64,000 nt of DNA from Acidobacteriota bacterium (GTDB taxonomy: Bacteria > Acidobacteriota > Blastocatellia > UBA7656), in contig JACQDB010000138.1 of NCBI GenBank assembly GCA_016201275.1, forward strand, positions 140,232 through 204,231. Reading direction: 5' to 3'. The notes beneath the pieces were generated by a model that saw only the letters and a program-made list of their open reading frames with translations, had not been told where the DNA came from and searched no databases. Below, piece by piece: positions 46,332 to 55,622 of the stretch (position 1 is its first letter; each line of letters opens with the position of its first letter). The position numbers and the translations under genes are program-made.

Positions 46332-46976
46332 TCAATCTAAAGCCGCAACGGCGGCGCGATAGACCGCCGCCAACTCTTCGCGGCTGGCAACCTGCATTTT
46401 CAAATCTCTCAACAAGCCATCATGAATCGCATACACCCAGCCATGCACAGCGAATTGCTGACCGCGTTCCCAAGCGTTTTGCACTATCGTCGTCTGGCAG
46501 ACGTTTACCACCTGTTCGATGACATTCAATTCGCACAGCCGGTTCAAACGCGCCTCCGAGTCGGTCAACCCAGCCATCGTTGCTTCATGTTTTTCCCGCA
46601 CATCCTGAACGTGACGCAACCAATTGTCTATCAAACCGAGTCGCCGATTATGCAGCGCCGCGTCCACACCGCCACAACCATAATGGCCGCAGACGATGAC
46701 GTGTTTGACGTGCAGAACTTCAATGGCAAATTGCAGCACCGATAAACAATTGAGGTCGGAATGCACGACGACGTTGGCAACATTGCGATGCACAAACAAT
46801 TCGCCCGGACGCAAGCCAACCAGATTCGTCGGCGGCACGCGACTGTCAGCACAACCAATCCACAGATATTCCGGCGCTTGACTCTCGGCCAGACGCTTGA
46901 AAAAATCGGCATCCTGTTGGCGTAAGCGATTCGCCCATTCCTGATTATTGGCAAATAAATGATTCAGATTTTTCAT
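46332..46976 (-). CDS. Beta-class carbonic anhydrase
   Basis: Interconverts CO2 and bicarbonate. The zinc ligands and catalytic residues are clear in 214 residues: Cys, Asp and Arg in WIGCADSRVPP, and His and Cys in VIVCGHYGCGGVDAAL. FVHRNVANVVVHSDLN and the end of the active-site wall (LIDNWLRHVQDVR) match the plant-type clade. It faces the small unknown gene tail to tail. Confidence 0.96.
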   Translation of the reverse strand: MKNLNHLFANNQEWANRLRQQDADFFKRLAESQAPEYLWIGCADSRVPPTNLVGLRPGELFVHRNVANVVVHSDLNCLSVLQFAIEVLHVKHVIVCGHYGCGGVDAALHNRRLGLIDNWLRHVQDVREKHEATMAGLTDSEARLNRLCELNVIEQVVNVCQTTIVQNAWERGQQFAVHGWVYAIHDGLLRDLKMQVASREELAAVYRAAVAALD

Positions 46977-47018
46977 AGTGATTCAGAACGCAAAAAATCC
47001 CTTCGGGTAGAAACGAAG

Positions 47019-47774
47019 TCACCGCCTTTGCGCGACCACACGCAAGCGCGTGTAATCGGCAAACCACGAACCATCGCGGTAATGCGTCGTTCGCAAACGC
47101 TCTTCAATACAACGCAAGGCGGTCGCTTGTTCGTCGTCGGCAAGACCTTGAAACATCGCCGCGCAAAACATGATTATCCAGTTTCGCATTCCGTCTTCGC
47201 CTTCGAGTTTCGTAGGCCGTTCATACCAATGCGCCTGCTGCACCATAAAGTCATGTTTTTCGAGCAGCGTGGCGTATTCGCCGATGGCCGGAAAGTACCA
47301 GCGGTGATGAGTTTCGATAGCAAAGCGCGTTTGCAAAATTTGTCGAATGGCAAGGGCAATGCCTGCGACATTGCCCTTGCCGCCGAACTCGGCGATGAAT
47401 CTGCCGCCGGGATTCAAGGCCTGATGGATGCAGCGCACAGCGGCTTCGGCGCTGGTTACCCAATGCAGCGCGGCGTTGGAAAACACCGCATCGAATTTTT
47501 CCGGCAGCATAAAATTGCTGGCATCGGCAACGATAAATTCCAACTCCGGAAAATTCCGGCGCGCCGTTTCAATCATCGCCGGCGAAACATCCATGCCGAC
47601 CACATTTGCGCCCACTGCGGCTATGCTATGGGTCAATTGCCCGGTGCCGCAGCCGACATCCAATATGCGCTCGCCCGGACGAGCATCGAGCAGCGCCAGT
47701 AAGTCTTTGCCATATTCAAACACGAAGGAATGCTTCTGTTGATAGAGCGCCGGGTTCCATTGATTGTCAGACAT
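47019..47774 (-). CDS. Class I SAM-dependent methyltransferase
   Basis: AAGGTG six bases before ATG 47774 supports that start; a GTG three codons upstream is open. The 251 residues contain ILDVGCGTGQLTHSIA (SAM-binding motif I), NVVGMDVSPAMIETAR, VADASNF and DAVFSNAALHWV. The layout resembles trans-aconitate methyltransferase and the ubiquinone-type methyltransferases. Substrate cannot be read from sequence. Confidence 0.85.
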   Translation of the reverse strand: MSDNQWNPALYQQKHSFVFEYGKDLLALLDARPGERILDVGCGTGQLTHSIAAVGANVVGMDVSPAMIETARRNFPELEFIVADASNFMLPEKFDAVFSNAALHWVTSAEAAVRCIHQALNPGGRFIAEFGGKGNVAGIALAIRQILQTRFAIETHHRWYFPAIGEYATLLEKHDFMVQQAHWYERPTKLEGEDGMRNWIIMFCAAMFQGLADDEQATALRCIEERLRTTHYRDGSWFADYTRLRVVAQRR

Positions 47775-48164
47775 GGGTTTCACCTTATGCTTTCAGCGTG
47801 TCCCAATATAACATTTTCAAAAGAGCGCAGCCATAAAACGATGAAGCCCTACAGGTTCTTGACTCCTTCCGCGTAACGCCGACCCCAAAAGCCGCTGCGG
47901 CGACGCCTTCGCCATAAAAGTCTCCGGCTTCGTAAAGTTTTCTCAAGTTTTTGGGTTGGCAACTTCATAGAGAAAAGCAAAGCATTATATGGGCTTTTTA
48001 CCAAACCCTGCTTTGCCATAGCAGACGCGCTCATTTTTTTTACTGAGGCGCGTGGCTCAACTCTTGCCAGCGTGCGGCTTTCACCTTAGAATGAGGAGGA
48101 ATTTTTCTCCCAGTAGCCCTCAAATATTTTGCGACTATTGCTCCCTTAGTCATGGATAAGTCAG
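47775..48164. other. Intergenic region, no gene seen
   Basis: The 390 bases hold a minus-strand open frame rich in Arg that looks like a shadow. The promoters of the methyltransferase and of the DUF4388 gene must lie here. No repeat was noticed. Confidence 0.35.
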
Positions 48165-49817
48165 GTGATTGAAGTGCAAGGACAACTCAGCGAAAAGCCC
48201 ATTGCTTCGCTCATCAGAGCGCTCGCCAAAAAAAATGCCAGTGGCTTGTTACGGATTTCACGCGGCAAAACCATCAAGGCAATTTTCTTTGAAACCGGCA
48301 ACCCAGTCTTCGCCATCAGCAACGCGGCTCACGAACAACTCGAACATCAACTGGTGCAGGATGGCTTAGTCAGCGCCGCACAGATTGAGGAGGCGAAATC
48401 TCAAGTTGATAAAACCACCAAACTCAGCGCTGTCCTCATTGACAAAGGGCTGATTGCGGCAGAGGCAATAAATCAAATCGCCCGCCAACTGGTCTTGAAC
48501 ATCATTTATTCGTTGTTTGAGTGGGAGCAGGGCGAATATCTTTTTGATGAACGTATGCGTGCGTCACACGACATAACTATAGGCCAAAATGTTACCGATT
48601 TATTACTCGAAGGCGGACGCTATGCGTCGCGTAATGAAGCGGTGTCGCAACAACTAGCGCCGCCGGAAGCCGTCATCGAACGCGGCGACCTCGATAAAGA
48701 GAAACTCGATTCCGGCAAACTGGTGCCGCTGGAAAGCTATGTGTTGTCGCGCATCGAAACGCCGACGATTATCAGCGAAGTCGGAGCCATCAGCGGTTTA
48801 CCCGATGGCGAAGCGCAACGCGCTGTCTGCGCCCTGATCGCCAGTGGCTTTTTGAAAGTGGTCGGCGAAGAAAAGGCCGAAGAGATGGTCAATGCGGCGG
48901 CTGCCGAAGAGATTGAACAAGTCCGTGAAGAGGTCAAGCGCAAACTACAGTATTCGCAAAGCGCCGATTATTATGAAATCCTGGAAATTCCCAGACAGGC
49001 CACCAGCGGCGAGATCAAGGCCGCTTATTATCAACTGGCCAAAAAGTATCATCCAGACCGCTACCGCAAGGTGGAAGACGCCGAACTACGCAACAACTCG
49101 GAAAACCTGTTCGCCAAAATCACCCAAGCTTATGAAACTCTGAGCGCAAGCGGCAGCCGCTCGACCTATAACATGAAACTCCGTAGCGGCCATCTGCCCA
49201 AACCGGATGCCACGTCCGTGCCGACTTCGCCATTAAAAACTACGCCTCTGGCGATGCCGCCACTCAAGCCGCTGACGCCAAGCGGCGATTTAAATCTCCA
49301 ACAGAGCCAAACGCCATCCGGATCATTGCCGCCGCAGGTCACCCATACGGTGGTTACGGAAACTCAGCACGCGCCTGATCCTTCCCTGCAAAAGGGCGCA
49401 GAATATTATTACAATCAAGGACGTATGCGGCTGGAGCGCAAAGAGTATCACGCCGCCATACACCTGCTGCGCGAAGCGATTAAAATAGACCCCAGCAAAG
49501 CGCCTTATCATTTTCATCTAGGCAATGCCTTGATACGCAATCCCCGAACCCGCCGCGAAGCCGACGAACATCTAGCCAAAGCCGCCGAGCTTGATCCCTA
49601 TAATTCGCAGATGCGCGTCAAGCTGGGAATGCTCTACAAAGAGATGGGCTTGAAGAAACGCGCCGAACATTATTTCAAAGATGCGCTGTCTATGGACCCG
49701 GAAAATCGCGCCGCCAGAAAAGAGGTCGGCGACTCCGAGAAAAAGAAGAAAGAAGATATGCCGTCCTTATGGAAATCCGACATGGGCACCATCGCCAAAC
49801 GCTTGTTTCGCCGCTAA
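48165..49817 (+). CDS. DUF4388 - J domain - TPR protein
   Basis: A 550-residue soluble protein with three parts. Residues 1-60 are a DUF4388/PATAN-like domain (QLSEKPIASLIRALAKKNAS, FETGNPVFAIS). Residues about 268-335 are a J domain with the HPD motif in KYHPDRYRK, which should activate a DnaK. A Pro/Thr-rich linker is followed by three TPR-like units (AEYYYNQGRMRLERKEYHAA and on). It starts at GTG. Such fusions are common in Acidobacteria-like genomes and are thought to link signalling to chaperone activity. Confidence 0.8.
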   Translation: MIEVQGQLSEKPIASLIRALAKKNASGLLRISRGKTIKAIFFETGNPVFAISNAAHEQLEHQLVQDGLVSAAQIEEAKSQVDKTTKLSAVLIDKGLIAAEAINQIARQLVLNIIYSLFEWEQGEYLFDERMRASHDITIGQNVTDLLLEGGRYASRNEAVSQQLAPPEAVIERGDLDKEKLDSGKLVPLESYVLSRIETPTIISEVGAISGLPDGEAQRAVCALIASGFLKVVGEEKAEEMVNAAAAEEIEQVREEVKRKLQYSQSADYYEILEIPRQATSGEIKAAYYQLAKKYHPDRYRKVEDAELRNNSENLFAKITQAYETLSASGSRSTYNMKLRSGHLPKPDATSVPTSPLKTTPLAMPPLKPLTPSGDLNLQQSQTPSGSLPPQVTHTVVTETQHAPDPSLQKGAEYYYNQGRMRLERKEYHAAIHLLREAIKIDPSKAPYHFHLGNALIRNPRTRREADEHLAKAAELDPYNSQMRVKLGMLYKEMGLKKRAEHYFKDALSMDPENRAARKEVGDSEKKKKEDMPSLWKSDMGTIAKRLFRR

Positions 49818-50202
49818 GTCGAAACCACGCCAGAAGAGGACCAAGGAAAAGTGCGATTGCGAGCGCTTTGCCAAACCGTAGGCGGAGCCTTCTACGGTTG
49901 AACCGCGCTCTGGCGTGCGCTCAAAGGATTGGGTGAAACAACCTACCAGGCTTGAGCGATTTTCCTATGCCTTGTACGAGCGACCCTGCGGTGGTCGCCC
50001 GTACAAGGTTGCACTTTATTTCGTCCACAATCCAAAGAGCGCCGGTCAACTGAAAGCACCGACGAAAATCGCTCCAGCCATTATTTTTTGCACCTTGAAT
50101 ATAGCGGTTTGCAGAGGTGTGCAATTTGTTGAGAGGCGGTCTGCGACCGCCTCTCAACAAGGTGTCGTGGTCGCGGACAAATGAAATTCGCTATAAGCGT
50201 TT
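49818..50202. other. Intergenic region with two REP-type hairpins
   Basis: No gene is seen. At 49971-50007 CTTGTACGAGCGACC pairs with GGTCGCCCGTACAAG around a 7-base loop, with one G/A difference. At 50126-50160 TTGTTGAGAGGCGGTC pairs perfectly (16 bp) with GACCGCCTCTCAACAA around TGC. Both families recur elsewhere in the window. Confidence 0.8.
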
Positions 50203-50967
50203 TTAGAAGCGGTCGAACAGTCCGCCCAGCCGTCGCACGCTGCCGATAATCAACACCACGATGGGCGGGAAGATGAAGAAACCGGGAATCGTCGAGAGCG
50301 AAAATTCCGGGCTTAAATCCCGCATAAACAGGCTGACCACATAGCCCAATCCCATCGAGACGATGTAGCCACAAACCAGAAACACCAACCCCGCCCGACG
50401 GCTGATCAGTTTATCTTCGTGATCTTCTTCCTTAAACACCGAAGTGAAGGGGTCTGGCGATTGATAGGTGTAGCGTTGCAACACCACGGCGAGATTTTTG
50501 ATGAGATAGACCAGCCCCACCAACGACAGCGCAAGGATGACCAAGCGCCCATTGAAGTTCACGCCCTCTACAATCGTAGGCTTGGCAATCATCACATAAA
50601 AAGCCGAAGTAAACAGCGGCACGACTACCAGAACGGCGTGACGGCGTTCGGCGGTCTGTTGCCGAAAACTCTCCAACTCTTCATCAACCTGTAGATTGAA
50701 CTCCCGTTCTTTGGCAATGATTTCGGCACTTTTCGCGGCATAATAGATGCGCCGCGAATCGAAATCTTCGCCTCGATCATAAGCTCTGCGGCGTCTGGGG
50801 TCAGAAAGAATTTGATAGGCGTTGCTGATCTCCGCGAAACGATGATGGGCATCGGGCGAGGCCGATACATCGGGGTGAAATTGCCGCGCCAGTTTCCGGT
50901 AGGCAGATTTGATTTCGCGGTCGGTAGCTTTTTGCGAAACTTCCAGCAAGCGATAGAGATCCGTCAT
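50203..50967 (-). CDS. J-domain membrane protein
   Basis: A 254-residue protein with an N-terminal J domain (residues 1-65; YRLLEVSQKATDREIKSAYR and HPD in FHPDVSAS). After a charged stretch there are about four membrane helices, such as LVILALSLVGLVYLIKNLAV and FFIFPPIVVLIIGSV. It may recruit DnaK to the inner membrane. It lies tail to tail with the DUF4388-J-TPR gene, so two J-domain genes flank the repeat cluster. Confidence 0.85.
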   Translation of the reverse strand: MTDLYRLLEVSQKATDREIKSAYRKLARQFHPDVSASPDAHHRFAEISNAYQILSDPRRRRAYDRGEDFDSRRIYYAAKSAEIIAKEREFNLQVDEELESFRQQTAERRHAVLVVVPLFTSAFYVMIAKPTIVEGVNFNGRLVILALSLVGLVYLIKNLAVVLQRYTYQSPDPFTSVFKEEDHEDKLISRRAGLVFLVCGYIVSMGLGYVVSLFMRDLSPEFSLSTIPGFFIFPPIVVLIIGSVRRLGGLFDRF

Positions 50968-51600
50968 GGCGGTACTTCCCCAAAAAATAATTTTCGGCGC
51001 TCTACCTAAAGGACCGAGAAAGCTCGACCATCAAGAAAAGAATGCCCTTACCCTTGACGCTTCGGTTTTCTCAACAGGGGCAAACCATGCGGTTCCAACA
51101 GGCTTCTTGAGGCCGCTTGCCCTTTAGACATTTTGATATTACTACGCGCTGAAAAAACGCTCAAGAATAAACCGTAGTGTCCTAAAGTTGTAGTGGTAAG
51201 TGATAACCCGCGCAGCGGGTGACCGCCTAAAGCCCAGTGGGTCAGCGCTGGGTAGGCGAGTCGTGATGGCCTCCTAGTCCGCCAAGCAATAGCCAATTCG
51301 CTATCACTTCGTGAGCGATCCTACAGCACCATACGATTAGGCCACTACTGAATAAACTGCTGAAAGTGGGAAGCGGTGGAAAGAAACGGCTATAGCCGTT
51401 AAGAAAAAGTTTCGTAGCCCCACCTTCACCTGGAAGCGGTCGCTTTCAAAAACTTCCGTCTGAAGACGGGACGACGAAACTTCTCTCCTCATTGACCCAG
51501 CCCCACATTTTCTTACAAGCTATAGATCATCGAGTTCTCGTCACGAAAAAGTAAGGTGTTCTGTTTTTTGATGGAAGGTTGAACCGTGCGCCGGGTTTGC
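50968..51600. other. Intergenic region with short palindromes
   Basis: The 633 bases contain no convincing gene. AACGGC-TATA-GCCGTT at 51385-51400 is a perfect palindrome, AAAAAGTTTCGTAG follows at about 51404, and a CTTCCGTCTGAAGACGG core at 51455-51480 is related to the repeat in the GT87-type gene. A GC-rich stretch at 51200-51260 (GCGCAGCGGGTGACC) may be another repeat. Confidence 0.4.
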
Positions 51601-52101
51601 TTATCCTTTGCCTTTCATCTTGAGGCGGGTGGATTCCATGTTGATATGACAGATCGCCGCGCCCAAAGCGTCGGACGCATCAACGGGTTCCGGCAATTCT
51701 TTCAACTGCAAAATCAAGCGCACCATCTCCTGCACCTGATGTTTTTCGGCGCGCCCGTAACCGACCACTGCCGACTTGATTTCCAGCGGCGAATACTCAA
51801 AGACCGGCACGTCCGCACGCGCCGCTGCAACCAACACGACGCCGCGCACATGGCCGAGTTTCAAAGCGACTTTGACATTCACCGCATAAAATGTCTCTTC
51901 GACGGCGCAGGCAGTTGGCCGCAATCGTGCAATCACTTCTTCGAGTTTCTGACTGATGATAAGCAGGCGCTCGGCAAAGGTGAACCGCGCAGGAGCGCGT
52001 ATGCCGGCGTACTCGACCAGATTGTAGCGTTTGCCATCGCTGTCTATGACGCCGTAGCCGGTGATGTTGCTGCCCGGGTCAACGCCCAACACGCGCAGCA
52101 C
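51601..52101 (-). CDS. ruvC: Crossover junction endodeoxyribonuclease RuvC
   Basis: Resolves Holliday junctions with RuvAB during recombination. The first catalytic Asp is in RVLGVDPGSNITGYGVID, the Glu in CAVEETFYAVN, and the C-terminal Asp pair in DASDALGAAICH. GGAGG upstream favours the GTG start at 52101 (166 residues, the normal length), although the frame is open back to a TTG at 52170 that overlaps the yebC stop. ruvA and ruvB are not in the window. yebC-ruvC is a common pairing. Confidence 0.95.
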   Translation of the reverse strand: MLRVLGVDPGSNITGYGVIDSDGKRYNLVEYAGIRAPARFTFAERLLIISQKLEEVIARLRPTACAVEETFYAVNVKVALKLGHVRGVVLVAAARADVPVFEYSPLEIKSAVVGYGRAEKHQVQEMVRLILQLKELPEPVDASDALGAAICHINMESTRLKMKGKG

Positions 52102-52166
52102 ACGACCGCTGATCGCCTCCGACTTCGAAGCGCTGTTGCGACGTGCGTCCTGGCCGGAGAAGAGGC

Positions 52167-52913
52167 TCAACCGGCGGCCTCCATTTCTTCGGCGGGTATA
52201 TCAAAATTGGCGGCGACGCTGGCGACATCCTCGTGGTCTTCGAGGGCGTCCATCATACGCAAAACCTGTTGCGCCGTCGAACCCGTGACCTGCACCGAAT
52301 TGGTCGGGCGCATGGCCACTTCTGCGGCAAGCGGTTCGAGACCTGCCGCCTTGATGGCATCGAAAACGGCGTTGAAATCTTCCGGCGAGGTGACCACTTC
52401 CCACGCTTCGCCATCGCCGCTGACATCTTCCGCACCAGCGTCTATGGCAATCTCCATAATCTTTTCTTCGTCAACCGCCGACTGGTCAACGATGATGCTG
52501 CCCTTCTTTTGAAACATCCAAGAGACCGAGCCGTTTTCGCCCAAATTGCCGCCATTTTTGGACAAGATGTGACGAATCTCGGCCACTGTGCGAACCCGAT
52601 TATCGGTCTGCACTTCGATGAACACGGCGACGCCGCCCGCGCCATAGCCTTCGTAGGTGATGTCTTCGATGGCGGCTCCGGCAATTTCGCCGGTGCCGCG
52701 TTTGACGGCATTCATCATAGTGTCCTTCGGCATATTCAAGGCTTTGGCATCATCCATAGCTTTTCGCAGGCGCGGATTAGCGTCCGGGTCGCCGCCACTG
52801 ATACGCGCCGCCACCGTTAATTCTTTAATCAATTTCGAAAACGCCTTGCCGCGCTTGGCGTCAATCGCGCCCTTCTTGTGCTTTATCGAATGCCATTTCG
52901 AGTGTCCAGACAT
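52167..52913 (-). CDS. YebC/PmpR family regulator (DUF28)
   Basis: A 248-residue protein with the family start SGHSKWHSIKHKKGAIDAKR and motifs FSKLIKELTVAARISGGD, ALNMPKDTMMNAVKRGTGE and YEGYGAGGVAVFIEVQTDN. YebC proteins help resolve ribosome stalling or regulate transcription. The stop overlaps a possible ruvC start, so the genes are co-transcribed. Confidence 0.95.
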   Translation of the reverse strand: MSGHSKWHSIKHKKGAIDAKRGKAFSKLIKELTVAARISGGDPDANPRLRKAMDDAKALNMPKDTMMNAVKRGTGEIAGAAIEDITYEGYGAGGVAVFIEVQTDNRVRTVAEIRHILSKNGGNLGENGSVSWMFQKKGSIIVDQSAVDEEKIMEIAIDAGAEDVSGDGEAWEVVTSPEDFNAVFDAIKAAGLEPLAAEVAMRPTNSVQVTGSTAQQVLRMMDALEDHEDVASVAANFDIPAEEMEAAG

Positions 52914-53234
52914 GATTCTTATCCTTTAAATAAAATTTCCGTTTTATGGTGCTTCAATCATTACTCGATTTCGTTGAACCCCGCCCGGTCAGCGGACGAA
53001 TTGATGAATGGTTGACTTGGAAGTATATGCCAAGAGGCGACTCCTCAGCAACGAAGCAACCAAAGCCCTCCGCCTTCTCTTGATGAAATGCCAACGACGC
53101 CAAGCGCGGGAGATGTTGCAGAAGAGAATACCGACTCAAGGAGCAGAGACGCTTCGTCGTACTGCCTGAAGGCCAAAATTTTCGCGCTCCTAAGCTGCCA
53201 TCTGAAGGCAGTACGACGGAACCGTTACCTACCC
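52914..53234. other. Intergenic region with palindrome
   Basis: No gene is seen in 321 bases. CGTCGTACTGCCT (53155-53167) is the inverse of AGGCAGTACGACG (53206-53218), enclosing a CTGAAGGC-type core like that in the GT87-type gene. It lies between the DUF167 gene stop and yebC on the minus strand. Confidence 0.6.
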
Positions 53235-53546
53235 TCACGCCATTGAATCGCTGCCGGTGAGAGCCTGAAGCACAAGGCGCGCTCGTTCCCCCTTGAGGTG
53301 ATGAATGCGTATGAGTTTATCTCTCGATGCATCCCCGCTGACGATTTCCACCTGTGGCAATGGCACCTGAAACAGTCTGGCAAAAAACTTGCGGCACTCG
53401 TCGTTGGCTTTGCCATCCACGGGCGGCGCGGCGACTCGCAATTTCACCGCTCCGGCGTATTCGCCAACGATGGCGGTCTTGGCGGCGCGGGGTTGGACGC
53501 GCACTTTGAAGGTCACTGCGCCATTTTTTTCGTTGATGTCAATCAC
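53235..53546 (-). CDS. DUF167 (YggU) family protein
   Basis: The frame is open for 192 codons, but its first half only mirrors the yggT gene in another frame. Start GTG 53546 (MIDINEKNGAVTFKVRVQPR) behind GAGAGTGG gives 103 residues with the typical APPVDGKANDECRKFFARLF block and the VEIVSGDASRDKLIRI end. The function is unknown. It overlaps or abuts yggT, in the familiar yggS-yggT-yggU order. Confidence 0.85.
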   Translation of the reverse strand: MIDINEKNGAVTFKVRVQPRAAKTAIVGEYAGAVKLRVAAPPVDGKANDECRKFFARLFQVPLPQVEIVSGDASRDKLIRIHHLKGERARLVLQALTGSDSMA

Positions 53547-53560
53547 AGCGCCACTCTCGA

Positions 53561-54148
53561 TTATCCGGTGATGCCATCCACCAAGCTCATCGCCAATCGC
53601 ACCAATAGCAGCGCCACCATTGGCGACATATCGAACATTCCAAAGGTCAAATATTTCCGCAAAGGGCGGAGCAACGGTTCGGTGATGCGAAACAGAAAGC
53701 GATAAAACCGATTGCCATAGCCGATGCCGACAAACGGCAAGATGAGTCGCAGCAGTATGGCCAGCACATACAAATCGCCAATCATCAAGATCAGCATCTT
53801 GAGCGTGAACCAAGGATTCATGAGGCTGTAAAACACGGCGCGTTCAATACGCGACAGAATGGTGGCAACCTGCCAGATCGTGTCGGCGACAATCAGCCCG
53901 ACGAAAAAAAGCAAGACCCCGGCAACCAGCGGCAACAAATCGTAGCGCGTCGCCCGTCCGCTGAATTGATAGCGCAGAGGCCGCACCGTAGGCTCGGTGA
54001 TGCGCGTCAGATGATAAGGGATTTTGGCAAACGGATTGACCCCCGCCCACGCCAGCAGCACGCGCAGTAAAAAGAGCAAAGCGAAGGCCGAGATCGCGTA
54101 AAATACCACCCAGCCCAGCACCACGAGTATCAAAATAATAATTTGCAA
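53561..54148 (-). CDS. YggT family membrane protein
   Basis: A 195-residue inner-membrane protein with two YGGT-like halves: FALLFLLRVLLAWAGVNPFA then TRITEPTVRPLR, and later LAILLRLILPFVGIG then FRITEPLLRPLRKYL. These repeated motifs (helix, then I-T-E-P-x-x-R-P-L-R) are the family signature. The exact role is unknown; it may affect cell shape or turgor response. It is in the yggS-yggT-DUF167 unit. Confidence 0.88.
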   Translation of the reverse strand: MQIIILILVVLGWVVFYAISAFALLFLLRVLLAWAGVNPFAKIPYHLTRITEPTVRPLRYQFSGRATRYDLLPLVAGVLLFFVGLIVADTIWQVATILSRIERAVFYSLMNPWFTLKMLILMIGDLYVLAILLRLILPFVGIGYGNRFYRFLFRITEPLLRPLRKYLTFGMFDMSPMVALLLVRLAMSLVDGITG

Positions 54149-54185
54149 TCCAACCTCTCTCCCATCCTAGAAGCCATCGGCCAAG

Positions 54186-54887
54186 CTATGGTTGTCGTTC
54201 TCCCATAATCGCGCTGCCGACGCGCACCATCGTTGCGCCTTCTTCAATTGCCACTTCAAAATCGTGGCTCATCCCCATAGATAATTCAGTCAACTGAGGA
54301 GCCGCCGGGCGCTGCCGGTTCAACTCTTCGAGCAGTGCGCGCAAGCGCCGAAAATAGGGGCGCAGCTTTTCAGCCTCGTCAAAAAACGGCGGCAAGGTCA
54401 TCAACCCTTTGAACTGTAGATGGGCGCAAGCATCCAGCGTTTGCACGATCTCCGATAGCGCCATTTCATCGGCTCCCGATTTCGTAGGCTCTTTGCCCAA
54501 ATCAACCTGCACCAATACAACCGGGCGGCGCTGTTCTTCACCGGCGAGGCGGTCAAGCCGTTGGGCCAGAGCGCTGCTGTCCAGCGTATGAATCACATCA
54601 AAAGTCTGCACCGCAAGTTTGGCTTTGTTCGATTGCAGATGACCAATCAGGTGCCATTGCACATCGGCGGCGGCAACAATCTTTGGCGCTTTTTCGGCAG
54701 CCTCCTGCACTTTGTTTTCGCCCAGCGCAAGCGCCCCCGCGTCAACCGCCTGTTGCACCATTGCGGCAGCGAAAGTTTTGGTCACGGTAATCAGGGTGAT
54801 GTCTGTAGCGCGGCGTCCGGCGCGTTCAGCGGCCTGCGCGATGCGCTCACGAACCCGCGCCAGTCTGTCTGTGATTCGGTCAACCAT
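54186..54887 (-). CDS. YggS/PROSC pyridoxal phosphate homeostasis protein
   Basis: A 233-residue PLP-binding protein with the fold of the N-terminal alanine racemase barrel. The PLP Lys is in ITLITVTKTFAAAMVQQAVD, followed by LGENKVQEAAEKA, WHLIGHLQSNKAKLAV and LTELSMGMSHDFEVAIEEGA. It keeps free PLP low and is the first gene of the operon. Confidence 0.95.
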   Translation of the reverse strand: MVDRITDRLARVRERIAQAAERAGRRATDITLITVTKTFAAAMVQQAVDAGALALGENKVQEAAEKAPKIVAAADVQWHLIGHLQSNKAKLAVQTFDVIHTLDSSALAQRLDRLAGEEQRRPVVLVQVDLGKEPTKSGADEMALSEIVQTLDACAHLQFKGLMTLPPFFDEAEKLRPYFRRLRALLEELNRQRPAAPQLTELSMGMSHDFEVAIEEGATMVRVGSAIMGERQP

Positions 54888-55010
54888 TCGCGCTCAATCT
54901 TAGCAAAGCGCCTTTCATATTGTCACCATTGCCGTATGAAGATTCCGATTGATTCTTTCGAGCGCTTCGAATTATTCTTAGCAACAGAATTGAGGGAAGG
55001 AGCAATAACG

Positions 55011-55621
55011 ATGGCGGCAAAACTTGAAAAGCGATATACGCTCGAAGAATATCTGGAACTGGATAACCACTCGGAAGAGCGGTTGGAATACTGGAACGGT
55101 GAAATCTTCAACCTGAGCGGGTCAGTTCAAACCACGCTCAAGTCGAAGTGAATTTCATCGTCACACGCAGCAATAAACGGGCAGGAAGGAACTGCCGAGT
55201 CTTTCCAGCCAATGCCAGAATCAAGGTTCCGAAGATGCCGCCCTATCGCTATGCAGATGTTTCTGCTTTGTGTGGGGAGCCGCAGTTTGAAAAGATCGGC
55301 GGCCTTGATGCGCTGACCAACCCCTCTTTAATCATCGAAGTTTTATCGCCCTCCACCGAAGCCTTCGACCGTGGCGATAAATTTTCTTATTATCAATCCA
55401 TCCCCGATTTCAACGAATATCTCCTCGTCGCTCAACCTCGCCCGCACATCACACAACTTTTGAAAAACACGGATGGAGACTGGATTCACCGCGACTTCGA
55501 CAATCTGGATGATGTCTTGAAACGGACATCGCTCGGTTGTGAATTATCTTTACGCGAGGTCTATCAGAACGTCACCTTTGAAACACCCGAAACACAAGAA
55601 GCCGCTACGCTGATTTCTTAA
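55011..55621 (+). pseudogene. Uma2-family endonuclease gene with a one-base frameshift
   Basis: AAGGAG before ATG 55011 starts MAAKLEKRYTLEEYLELDNH, the standard Uma2 opening. After LSGSVQTTLKSK the frame stops at 55149-55151. The next frame carries QVEVNFIVTRSNKRAGRNCR, PPYRYADVSALCGEPQFEKI and TNPSLIIEVLSPSTEAFDRG, with the PD-(D/E)XK Asp and Glu. Adding one G to the run at 55119-55121 restores a full product. The gene is therefore a pseudogene, or the base is missing by error. Uma2 proteins are widespread Restriction-like nucleases of unclear role. Confidence 0.85.
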
Positions 55622-55622
55622 A

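Noticed and set aside
47849..48034. Minus-strand 61-codon Arg-rich frame
   Set aside because: It lacks a ribosome site and any family; its composition looks non-coding.
51586..52820. Long plus-strand frames opposite ruvC and yebC
   Set aside because: They mirror well-supported minus-strand genes with clear family motifs and contain no family of their own.
53547..53813. N-terminal extension of the DUF167 frame
   Set aside because: It is only the yggT gene read in another frame; the DUF167 domain starts at GTG 53546.
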